The notes beneath the pieces are model-generated. The model saw only the letters and a program-made list of their open reading frames with translations. It made no database searches and was not told the origin of the DNA. A program made the translations under genes and the position numbers. DNA of 64,000 nt from Streptomyces pluripotens (GTDB lineage: Bacteria; Actinomycetota; Actinomycetes; Streptomycetales; Streptomycetaceae): assembly GCF_000802245.2 (NCBI RefSeq), contig NZ_CP021080.1, positions 186,001-250,000 of the forward strand. Reading direction: 5' to 3'. Below, piece after piece: positions 50,853-58,695 of this stretch; within the stretch, counting starts at the first letter, position 1; each line of letters starts with the position of its first letter.

Positions 50853-53573
50853 ATGGACAAGCGCTACGAGGTGTACGCGCTCGCCGACAGGCACTTCTAC
50901 GACACGCCCGACCGGTTCTCGGCCGACGGCCGCGAGCACCCCGCGCCGCTGCTCGAAACGGCGTGTCGCACCGTTCCGGAGGGCTGGCACGCGGCGCGCA
51001 CCGGCGACTGGCTCATGCTCACACCGCTCGACACCGATGGCACACCGCTCCCGTCACCCGCCCAGGGATGGAAGATCCATTCCTCGGCCACCGCGGCGAA
51101 CGCCGAGCAGATTGCCCGGACGGTGTGGGACTACTGCGTGCCCCGCCGCATCCCCTTCAAGTTCGTACCGGGCCCGCACCTGCTGCACCTGCGCAACGCC
51201 AAGTACGCGGGCCGCGACACCAGCGGCAAGTTCGTGACGATCTACCCGTCCGACGAAGAGCAGTTGCAGCGGACCCTGGACGAACTGGGCGAGTTGCTGG
51301 CGGGACTGGAGGGGCCGTACATCCTCACCGACCTGCGCTGGTACGACGGCCCGCTCTACGTCCGCTACGGAGCCTTCGCCCGCCGGTACGTGGTCGATGA
51401 ACGCGGCTCGCTCGTGCCCGCGGTGGCCGACGGCTCGGGGCGGCTGGTTCCGGACCGGCGGGCGCCGTCCTTCCACGTGCCGGACTGGGTGACGCTGCCG
51501 GAATTCCTGCAGCCGCACCTGGACGCCCGCAACACCACGACGACCGGCGAGCTGCCGTACCGCATCGAGAAGGCGCTGCACTTCTCCAACGGCGGCGGCG
51601 TATACGCCGGCACTGACACCCGTAACGGGCGCCGGGTTGCGCTGAAGGAAGCCCGGCCGCACGCAGGGCTGGCCGCCGATCGCGCGGATGCGGTGGTCCG
51701 GTTGGAACGGGAGAAGGCCGCGCTGGAGCGGGCCGCCGGGACCGGTGTGGTCCCCGAGGTGCGGGACTGGTTCACACTGGGCGACCACCGGTTCCTGGTC
51801 ATGGACTTCATCGAGGGCAGCCCGCTCAACTCGTTCTTCGCCAAACGGCACCCGCTGCTCACCCCCGACCCCAGCCCGGAGAAGGTCGCCGCGTACACGG
51901 CGTGGGCACTACGCATCCACGCCGCGGTGGAGCGGGCGGTCGCGGCGGTGCACGAGCGCGGGCTCGCCATCAACGACCTGCACGTCTTCAACATCATGGT
52001 GACCCCGGACGAGGAGTCGGTGTACCTCATCGACTTCGAGGCCGCCGCACCCGCCGAGGACAACGCCCGGCAGGTCGTCGCCCATCCCGGCTTCTTCGCC
52101 CCGCCGGACCGCCGCGGAACGGACGTCGACCTCTATGCGCTGGCCTGTCTGCGCATGGCCCTGTTCCTCCCGGTGACGACCCTGTTCGTCGTGGACCGCG
52201 GCAAGGCCGCGCATCTCGCCGAAGTGATAGCCGAGCAGTTTCCGGACGTGCCGCGCAGCTTTCTGGACGAGGCGGTCACGGAGATCACCCGTGATCCGGA
52301 CGCGGCGCGGACCGGGGACGGCACCGACCCGCCGGGGGCCGGACGGCACGGTAGGACCGCCCCGCCGGTGGTGCCGGGCGACTGGCCCTACAGCCGGGAC
52401 TCCATGGTGAAGGCCGTCCTCGCCTCCGCCACCCCGGAACGCGACGACCGGCTCTTCCCCGGCGACATCGCCCAGTTCTCCGACGGCGGCGGCCTCGGAC
52501 TGGCCCACGGCGCGGCCGGGGTGCTGTACGCACTGGAGGCCTCCGGAGCCGACCGGTACGACGAGGGCGAGCAGTGGCTGCTGCACCACACCGCCCCTCC
52601 ACCGCCTGGTTCCCCGCTCGGCCTGTACGACGGCCTCGCGGGCGTGGCCCTGGTCCTGGACCAGCTGGGCCACCGGCAGCGGGCGCTGGACCTGATAGCC
52701 GGCATCCTGCAGGAGAACTGGCGGAACCTTGCCTCCGATCTGAAAGGCGGGCTCGCCGGGCTCGGCTTGGTCCTCGGCCGGCTCGCGGACACAACCGGCG
52801 AGCCGGACCTGCGACGACACGCCGCCGAGGCCGCCGACATCCTCGTACGACGCCTCGGCGAACCGCTACCGGACACCCGACGACGCGCCGGGCTGCTGCG
52901 CGGCGCGACCGGGCCCGCGCTGTTCCTGCTCAGATGGTACGAGCAGACCGGCGAGGCCCGATTCCTGAGCGCAGCGGCCGAGGCACTCCGCCGTGACCTG
53001 GCCTGCTGTGTGGTGCAGCAGGCAGGCGGCGGCCTGGAGGTGGACGAGGGCTGGCGAACGCTGCCCTACCTGGGCGACGGCAGTGCGGGGATCGGGCTGG
53101 TCCTCGACGACTACCTGGCACAGGTGGACGCCACCGGCGAGGGCTCCGGGAGCCCCACCCGGACTGCGGACGACGGCCGGGAGCCGGCGCCACCCGGCAC
53201 AGCCAGTGACATGGAGGAGTTCCAGCGGGCACGCTCGGGCATCGTCACCGCCGCCACCTCCCGCTTCTACGCCCAGCCCGGCCTCTTCCAGGGCCGCGCC
53301 GGAATGATCCTGCACCTCGCCCGCAGCTCCGCCCCGGGTGCCACCCCGGAACGGCTGGAGCAGCAGATCGCCGGGCTCGGCTGGTTCGCGATGTCGTACC
53401 AGGGCCAACTGGCCTTTCCCGGCCACCAGATGATGCGGCTTTCCATGGACCTCGCCACCGGTACGGCAGGCTGCCTGCTCGCGCTCGCCGCGGCCCGCGG
53501 CGCCGAGCGCACCGCGCACCTGCCTTTCCTCCCGCCGCCACCAGCGGCCCACATACGCGGCTCCGTGACCTGA
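50853..53573 (+). CDS. amfT: Class III lanthionine synthetase (AmfT/RamC type)
   Basis: This 906-residue LanKC enzyme should phosphorylate and dehydrate Ser/Thr of the AmfS precursor and form (labionin) rings. An N-terminal lyase-like region (1-200) has IPFKFVPGPHLLHLRNAKYA. The kinase domain (about 225-500) includes YRIEKALHFSNGGGVYAGTD, VALKEARPHAGLAAD, GLAINDLHVFNIMVTPDEE and YLIDFEAAAPAEDN. The cyclase-like domain (about 515-890) shows the repeated G-x-x-G signatures GLYDGLAGVALVLDQLG, GGLAGLGLVLGRLA and GLFQGRAGMILHLARSS, without the zinc ligands of LanC. ATG 50853 has GGGGGG upstream. The small precursor gene follows 51 bp later. A SapB-like morphogenetic role is expected. Confidence 0.93.
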   Translation: MDKRYEVYALADRHFYDTPDRFSADGREHPAPLLETACRTVPEGWHAARTGDWLMLTPLDTDGTPLPSPAQGWKIHSSATAANAEQIARTVWDYCVPRRIPFKFVPGPHLLHLRNAKYAGRDTSGKFVTIYPSDEEQLQRTLDELGELLAGLEGPYILTDLRWYDGPLYVRYGAFARRYVVDERGSLVPAVADGSGRLVPDRRAPSFHVPDWVTLPEFLQPHLDARNTTTTGELPYRIEKALHFSNGGGVYAGTDTRNGRRVALKEARPHAGLAADRADAVVRLEREKAALERAAGTGVVPEVRDWFTLGDHRFLVMDFIEGSPLNSFFAKRHPLLTPDPSPEKVAAYTAWALRIHAAVERAVAAVHERGLAINDLHVFNIMVTPDEESVYLIDFEAAAPAEDNARQVVAHPGFFAPPDRRGTDVDLYALACLRMALFLPVTTLFVVDRGKAAHLAEVIAEQFPDVPRSFLDEAVTEITRDPDAARTGDGTDPPGAGRHGRTAPPVVPGDWPYSRDSMVKAVLASATPERDDRLFPGDIAQFSDGGGLGLAHGAAGVLYALEASGADRYDEGEQWLLHHTAPPPPGSPLGLYDGLAGVALVLDQLGHRQRALDLIAGILQENWRNLASDLKGGLAGLGLVLGRLADTTGEPDLRRHAAEAADILVRRLGEPLPDTRRRAGLLRGATGPALFLLRWYEQTGEARFLSAAAEALRRDLACCVVQQAGGGLEVDEGWRTLPYLGDGSAGIGLVLDDYLAQVDATGEGSGSPTRTADDGREPAPPGTASDMEEFQRARSGIVTAATSRFYAQPGLFQGRAGMILHLARSSAPGATPERLEQQIAGLGWFAMSYQGQLAFPGHQMMRLSMDLATGTAGCLLALAAARGAERTAHLPFLPPPPAAHIRGSVT

Positions 53574-53624
53574 CGGAGTCGTGGCACAACCCCGTCCCCA
53601 ACATATGGGAAAGGAAACCCAACC

Positions 53625-53738
53625 ATGGCACTTCTCGACCTGCAGGCCCTTGAGTCCGAAGACATCACCACCGCCGCTGCGAGCACGGCCAGCCTGCTGT
53701 CCTGCGTCTCGACCACGAGCGTTCTGCTCTGCGTCTGA
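53625..53738 (+). CDS. amfS: Class III lanthipeptide precursor (AmfS/RamS type), 37 residues
   Basis: The ATG at 53625 is preceded by AAAGGAAA about nine bases away. The leader MALLDLQALESEDITTAAA carries the LLDLQ motif typical of class III leaders. The core (from about residue 20) contains two exact labionin motifs: S20-x2-S23-x3-C27 and S29-x2-S32-x3-C36, ending in a single Val. Unlike the AmfS and SapB cores I remember, this core has no charged residue and a Thr-rich linker (STTS). It is too short for routine gene calling. It lies between the synthetase and two exporter genes, and a long hairpin follows directly. The product should be a hydrophobic surfactant-like peptide aiding aerial growth. 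Confidence 0.93.
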   Translation: MALLDLQALESEDITTAAASTASLLSCVSTTSVLLCV

Positions 53739-53756
53739 CCGAGTCGGCGGCTACAC

Positions 53757-53802
53757 GGCTCCGGGCGGCTCCCTCCACGCGTGGGGGGAGCCGTCCGGAG
53801 CC
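53757..53802 (+). terminator. Long hairpin directly after amfS (attenuator or mRNA stabiliser)
   Basis: GGCTCCGGGCGGCTCCC pairs with the opposite arm GGGGAGCCGTCCGGAGCC almost throughout (one G-U pair), and the loop region CCACGCGTGG can pair further. It starts 18 bp after the amfS stop and precedes amfB by 170 bp. Such a structure would raise amfS RNA above that of the downstream transporter genes. Confidence 0.75.
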
Positions 53803-53969
53803 TTCCCGTTCCGGTCGCCCGGTACGCGTCCACCACCCGATGGCGCTTCCGTTACCCGCCCGGCCCCCTGTCCCGCCGGTGGCCCGCTCCCGTCGTCCGC
53901 CCACCCACCCGTACCCGGCCACTTCCGATCCGAGCCCGTTCCCGTCCGACCCGAGCGAGGTCGCAGCCG

Positions 53970-55736
53970 ATGATCCCGAGCTCCGACGGCCCCCCTTCCC
54001 CTCCCCCGACCGGCGCTGCACTGTCGCGTGCGGTGCTGCGCCACACGGGCGCCCGATGCGCCGCGCTGTGCGCAGTGAGCACGGCCACCACGGCGGCCGG
54101 TCTGGTACTGCCCGCCCTGCTCGGCCACACTCTGGACCTGTTGCTGGCAGGTGTTCCGGCGGTGCGCTGGGTGGCCTGCTGCACCGGTGTCGTCGTGCTG
54201 ATCGCCTTGCTGGACGGTTGTACGGGGGTCCTGACCGGGACGACGGACGCGCGGGCCACGGCGTGGCTGCGCCGCCACCTGACCGGACACGTCCTGGCGC
54301 TGGGCCCGCGCGCGGTGGCCCGTTTCGGCTCCGGGGAACTGGTGGCACGGCTGGTAGGCGGCGCTGCGCAGGCCGGCACCGCGCCGGGCGCACTGACCGC
54401 GCTGCTCGCCGCGCTTGCCGGCCCCATCGGCGGAGTGGTGGCGCTCGGCCTCATCGACCCGTGGCTGGCGGCCGTGTTCCTGGCCGGGGCACCGGTCCTG
54501 GCCCTCCTGCTGCGCGCCTTCGCCCGCGACACGTCAGCCTGTGCTGCCGACTACCAGCGTGTGCAGGGGGAAATCGCTACGACCCTCACCGAGGCGATCG
54601 GCGGTTTCCGTACCATCCGTGCGGCGGGCGCCGAGGAACGCGAGACAGAGCGGATCCTCGCACCGCTGCCCGAACTGTCCACCGCAGGGCACCGCATGTG
54701 GCGGGTGCAAGGGCGGGCCGCCGCGCAGGCGGTCACGGTGGCACCGCTGCTGAACCTGGGTGTGCTGGCGGTGGCCGGACTGCTCCTCGTCCGACACCGA
54801 CTGTCGGTGGGCGAGGTTCTGGCCGCGTCCCGGTACGCGGTGCTCGCGACCGGCATCGGCGAACTGGTCGGACAGCTGGCCGCGCTCGGCCGAGCGCGCG
54901 CGGCGCTGGGGCGGCTCGCGGAGGTACGGGCCGAGCCGGTACCGGCACACGGTACCCAGAGCCTGCCGCCCGGGCCCGGGCGGCTGGAGCTGCGGGAGGT
55001 CACCGCCCGCAGGGGCGCCCGAACCGTCCTCGACGGGGTCGACCTCGTCGTCCCGGGGGGCACGGCCCTGGCCGTCGTCGGCCGCTCCGGCACCGGAAAG
55101 TCCCTGCTTGCGGAGGTGGCCGGTCGGCTCTGTGACCCGGACGCGGGTGAGGTCCTCCTGGACGGCGTCCCGCTGCGCGACCTCGCGCATGCCGACCTGC
55201 GCCATGCCGTCACCTACGCCTTCGAGCGCCCCGCCCTGCTCGGTACGACGGTCGCGGACGCCATCGCCTTCGGGCTCACCACCCCCTGCGCCGCTGAGGT
55301 GCGCTCGGCCGCCCGCACGGCCCGCGCCGACGGCTTCGTCCGCCGGCTGCCCCACGGCTACGCGACCCGCTGCGCCGACGCCCCCCGCTCCGGCGGCGAG
55401 TCCCAGCGCCTCGGCCTCGCCCGCGCCTTCGCGCACGGCGGCCGGCTGCTGATCCTCGACGACGCCCTCTCCAGTCTCGACACGGTCACTGAGCACCAGA
55501 TCGCCCAGTCCCTGCTGGCTCCGGGCCTGGGACCGACCCGTCTGTTGGTCGCCCACCGCGCGGCGACGGCCGCCCGTGCGGACCTGGTGGCCTGGCTGGA
55601 CGGCGGCCGGGTGCGGGCGCTGGGGCCGCACCGTGAGCTGTGGCGGGACCCGGAGTACCGCGCGGTGTTCGGGGCGGACACCGAGGCCGCTGGTGGCGCC
55701 GGACGGGTCGGGACCGAAGCGGAGGCCCGAGGCTGA
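53970..55736 (+). CDS. amfB: ABC exporter half-transporter (AmfB/RamA type)
   Basis: This 588-residue protein fuses a six-helix membrane domain (about 1-310; TTAAGLVLPALLGHTLDLLL, LTALLAALAGPIGGVVALGL) with an ATPase domain (about 335-570). Walker A is VVGRSGTGKSLLAEVAG, the signature is RSGGESQRLGLARAF, and Walker B is LLILDDALSSLDTVTEH. The residue after the Walker B aspartate is Asp, not the catalytic Glu, so this ATP site is probably degenerate. It should form a heterodimer with AmfA to export the mature peptide. ATG 53970 has GAGG upstream. Its stop overlaps the amfA start (TGATG). Confidence 0.9.
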   Translation: MIPSSDGPPSPPPTGAALSRAVLRHTGARCAALCAVSTATTAAGLVLPALLGHTLDLLLAGVPAVRWVACCTGVVVLIALLDGCTGVLTGTTDARATAWLRRHLTGHVLALGPRAVARFGSGELVARLVGGAAQAGTAPGALTALLAALAGPIGGVVALGLIDPWLAAVFLAGAPVLALLLRAFARDTSACAADYQRVQGEIATTLTEAIGGFRTIRAAGAEERETERILAPLPELSTAGHRMWRVQGRAAAQAVTVAPLLNLGVLAVAGLLLVRHRLSVGEVLAASRYAVLATGIGELVGQLAALGRARAALGRLAEVRAEPVPAHGTQSLPPGPGRLELREVTARRGARTVLDGVDLVVPGGTALAVVGRSGTGKSLLAEVAGRLCDPDAGEVLLDGVPLRDLAHADLRHAVTYAFERPALLGTTVADAIAFGLTTPCAAEVRSAARTARADGFVRRLPHGYATRCADAPRSGGESQRLGLARAFAHGGRLLILDDALSSLDTVTEHQIAQSLLAPGLGPTRLLVAHRAATAARADLVAWLDGGRVRALGPHRELWRDPEYRAVFGADTEAAGGAGRVGTEAEARG

Positions 55737-57589
55737 TGGACATGCGAAACCACGTGTGGCGGTTCCTGCGTCCGCGTCCGTGGGTGCTGGTCCGGCTGGC
55801 AGCCTGGTCCGTGCTGGAGGCGGGCCAGACGTTCGTCCTCGGATACGCCCTGGCGCAGGCACTCGACGCCGGTTTCCTGGCCGGGGACGCAGCGGCGGGC
55901 CTGTGGTGGCTGACGGCCGCGGGGCTCGCAGTGGGGGCCGGAGCGTACGGGACGGGACGGGTGTACGGCGTGGTTGCCTCGCTGGTGGAGCCGGTCCGGG
56001 ACCGGCTGGTCGTCTCGGTGGTCGCGCGCGGGGTCCGGGAGGCGGACGCGGGGGCACTGTCCGGACTGACCCAGCAGGTGGAGATCGCCCGGGACGCGCT
56101 CGCCGGTCTGGTGATGGTCTCCCGCTCGTTCCTGTTCACCGCCGCCGGGGCTTTGATCGGCCTCTTCTCGTTGGCTCCGCTGCTGCTGGCGGTGGTCCTA
56201 CCGCCGTTGCTGGCCGGTGTGGCGGTGTTCGCAGCGACGCTCCGGCCACTGGCCCGCCGCCAGGAAGCCTTCCTCGCCGCAGACGAGGCACTCGCCGCGG
56301 AACTGGGCGTGGTGTGCCCCGGGCTGCGGGACGTCACGGCGGCCGGTGCCGAGGCACTCGTCGCGGCCGGCGTCGGGGAACGGACCGAGGCGGAACTGCG
56401 GGCCGCCCAGGCGCTGGCCCGCTGGAGCGTGGCCCGCGTGGCCGCCATGGCGGTGGGAGGTCAGCTGCCCGTGGTACTGCTGCTCGCCACGGCGCCGTGG
56501 CTGCTGGGGCGTGGCGTCACGCCGGGCGGGCTGCTGGGTGCACTCGCCTACGTCACCCAGTCCCTGCTGCCGGCCCTGCAGAACCTCGTCCACGGTCTGG
56601 GTACCGGCGGCGCCCGCCTCACGGTCGTCCTGCGCCGCCTGATCACACCACCCGCCGGGGAGCAGCTGGCCGCCCGGCCGTATGCCGGAGCACCGCCGGC
56701 CGCGCCATCGCCCGACGAACGGCTCCCGGCCGGGCGAGCACCGGCCGGACAGCGGTCGGACGAGCGGCTTGTGGCCGTCCGTCCTCCGGCCGCTCATCCG
56801 TTACCCGCAGAGCCGCCGGCCTGGGCCGCGTCGCACACCCCGGCGTCCCGCTGTTCCGGCGTGCCCGCGCTCAGTCTCGCCGCTGTCAGCTTCGCCTACG
56901 GCCCCGCGAGCGAGCCCGTCCTGGACGGGCTGGACCTCGTCGTCCCACCGGGCGGGCACCTGGCCGTCGTGGGACCGAGCGGAATCGGGAAATCGACGCT
57001 CACCGCTCTGGTCGCCGGGCTGCTGCGACCGGGCAACGGCTCGGTGCGGGTGTACGGGTATGCCGTGCCGACACCGGAGGCAGCCGCGTCACGGGTCCTG
57101 ATCCCGCAGGAGGCGTACGTCCATGGCGGCACCCTGGCCGAGAACCTGGCGCTCTTCCGTCCGGCCCCGGTGCCGGAGGCGGAGCTGCTGGCGGCGGCAG
57201 AGAGGGTCGGGCTGACCGCGCTCCTGAAGGCGTCGGGCGGGCCCGGCGGCCGGGTCGATCCGGCGGCGCTCTCGGCGGGCGAACGACAGCTGATCGCGCT
57301 GACCCGGGCCTATCTGTCACCCGCCCCGCTGGCACTGCTCGACGAGGCCACCTGCCATCTCGACCCGGAGTCCGAGGCACGCGCAGAACGGGCTTTCGCG
57401 ACACGCCCTGGAGGCACCCTGGTGGTCGTCGCCCACCGGATCAGCTCGGCGCGGCGCGCCGACCGCATTCTGGTGATGGACGGGGCGCGCACCGTCTGTG
57501 GCACACACAAGGAGTTGCTGCGGACCTCGGCCCTGTACCGGGACCTGGCCGGTGGCTGGACGACACGCCGGGCCCCCCTGCTCGGTTAG
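55736..57589 (+). CDS. amfA: ABC exporter half-transporter (AmfA/RamB type) with TTA codon
   Basis: This 617-residue partner of AmfB has the membrane domain (about 1-300) and an ATPase domain (about 385-600). Walker A is VVGPSGIGKSTLTALVAG, the signature is LSAGERQLIALTRAYL, Walker B is ALLDEATCHLDPESEAR with the catalytic Glu present, and the H-loop is VVAHRISSARRADR. A Pro/Ala/Arg-rich insertion (about 300-370) joins the domains. That insertion contains the TTA leucine codon 356 (56801-56803), one of only two I found in the window. The start overlaps amfB by one base. It is the last gene of the operon and convergent with amfR. Confidence 0.9.
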   Translation: MDMRNHVWRFLRPRPWVLVRLAAWSVLEAGQTFVLGYALAQALDAGFLAGDAAAGLWWLTAAGLAVGAGAYGTGRVYGVVASLVEPVRDRLVVSVVARGVREADAGALSGLTQQVEIARDALAGLVMVSRSFLFTAAGALIGLFSLAPLLLAVVLPPLLAGVAVFAATLRPLARRQEAFLAADEALAAELGVVCPGLRDVTAAGAEALVAAGVGERTEAELRAAQALARWSVARVAAMAVGGQLPVVLLLATAPWLLGRGVTPGGLLGALAYVTQSLLPALQNLVHGLGTGGARLTVVLRRLITPPAGEQLAARPYAGAPPAAPSPDERLPAGRAPAGQRSDERLVAVRPPAAHPLPAEPPAWAASHTPASRCSGVPALSLAAVSFAYGPASEPVLDGLDLVVPPGGHLAVVGPSGIGKSTLTALVAGLLRPGNGSVRVYGYAVPTPEAAASRVLIPQEAYVHGGTLAENLALFRPAPVPEAELLAAAERVGLTALLKASGGPGGRVDPAALSAGERQLIALTRAYLSPAPLALLDEATCHLDPESEARAERAFATRPGGTLVVVAHRISSARRADRILVMDGARTVCGTHKELLRTSALYRDLAGGWTTRRAPLLG

Positions 57590-57721
57590 GTCTTGTCCGA
57601 CCGTTCATGCTGCCGGTCCGGGGGCGGGCGTGTCCTGGACGAAGGTGAGCAACTCCCGGTCCCGTACCCACATCCACGGTTCGCGGACGGCTCGGTCACC
57701 TGACCGGCGGGACGGGTCCGG

Positions 57722-58327
57722 TCACACCCATCCCTCCCCGCGGGATATCCGGATCGCATCGATCCGGTTGCGCGCGCCGGTCTTACGGGTGATGGACGCC
57801 ATGTAGTTGCGGACCGTGCCGTGGGACAGATGCAGGCTTCCGGCGATTTCCGCGATGGACGCGCCGGCCGCCGCGAGGGACAACACGCTCAGTTCGCGCC
57901 TGGTCAGCGGCATCTGGGCCGCCTTGAGGAAGCCAAATCCGAGCGAGGCATCGATGAAACGTTCCCTCGAAGCAACGCTCCGAATGGCACGGACCAGCCG
58001 GTCTGGCGAGCCGGCCTTGTCGACGAAGCCCAGCGCACCCGCCTCGGCTGCCCGCTTCAGCAAGCCCGGCCGGCTCGCGTGCGCCAGCACCACGAGCGCC
58101 GGCGGCCCACCCGTGCCGGAGGGACACAGGTCCCCGAGCGGTGGCACCCCGTGGCCGTCGGAACAGTCCAGATCCGCCGCGCAGACGTCCGGGCATAAGG
58201 ACCTGATCCGCGCGGCTGCGCCCCACCATGGCGTGTCGTCCACGTCCAGCCCGGGTTCCCGGCGTAGCCACTCCGCCAGAACCGATCGCAACAGACTCTC
58301 TTCGTGCACCAGGAGTACCCGGATCAC
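57722..58327 (-). CDS. amfR: LuxR/NarL-family response regulator (AmfR/RamR type) with TTA codon
   Basis: This 201-residue regulator should activate the amf operon. The receiver domain begins MIRVLLVHEESLLRSVLAEW; the acidic pocket residues E9/E10 and the aspartate region VCAADLDCSDGHG are recognisable, and the conserved Lys is in GFVDKAGS. The LuxR-type helix-turn-helix runs LTRRELSVLSLAAAGASIAE, then IAGSLHLSHGTVRNYMASI. No sensor kinase gene is nearby, as for RamR. The GTG start at 58327 has AAGGGGG upstream. Leu44 is encoded by TTA (58198-58196), making expression dependent on the bldA tRNA. It is convergent with amfA, whereas in other clusters as I remember them it points the same way. 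Confidence 0.9.
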   Translation of the reverse strand: MIRVLLVHEESLLRSVLAEWLRREPGLDVDDTPWWGAAARIRSLCPDVCAADLDCSDGHGVPPLGDLCPSGTGGPPALVVLAHASRPGLLKRAAEAGALGFVDKAGSPDRLVRAIRSVASRERFIDASLGFGFLKAAQMPLTRRELSVLSLAAAGASIAEIAGSLHLSHGTVRNYMASITRKTGARNRIDAIRISRGEGWV

Positions 58328-58695
58328 TCCCCCGCCCCCTTCGGATGGTCACCGTACGTCGTTCCAGTCCTTGCTTTCACAGTCCACGGGTCCCGTCAGC
58401 CCGGGCGTGGAAAGCGCGTGCCTATTCTTGGGCCGGACCCTTGTTTGCGGGCCGAGAAGAATCGGCCATCAAGGTGCGCGGGGGCGCACACGGCTCATGC
58501 GTGCGCACCTCGCGCATCGGCTCTCAGGGGTGGGTCTCGGCACATGGGGTACTCGCGCACATTTCCAGAAAGGTGCACACACGGAGGTCACCGGGTTCCG
58601 CCGGGCGCGCGGGGCGTTCGCCGTGCGCGAGGCGGCGGCACGGGAGAGTCTTGACCTGGGGATATGACGCGCGGCCGTACGAGGAGGTGGTCAGC
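58328..58695. other. Divergent intergenic region of amfR and SpoIIE gene
   Basis: This 368-bp region should hold both promoters. A TATTCT -10-like element lies at 58423-58428 on the plus strand, without a clear -35. I see no gene in it. Confidence 0.4.
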
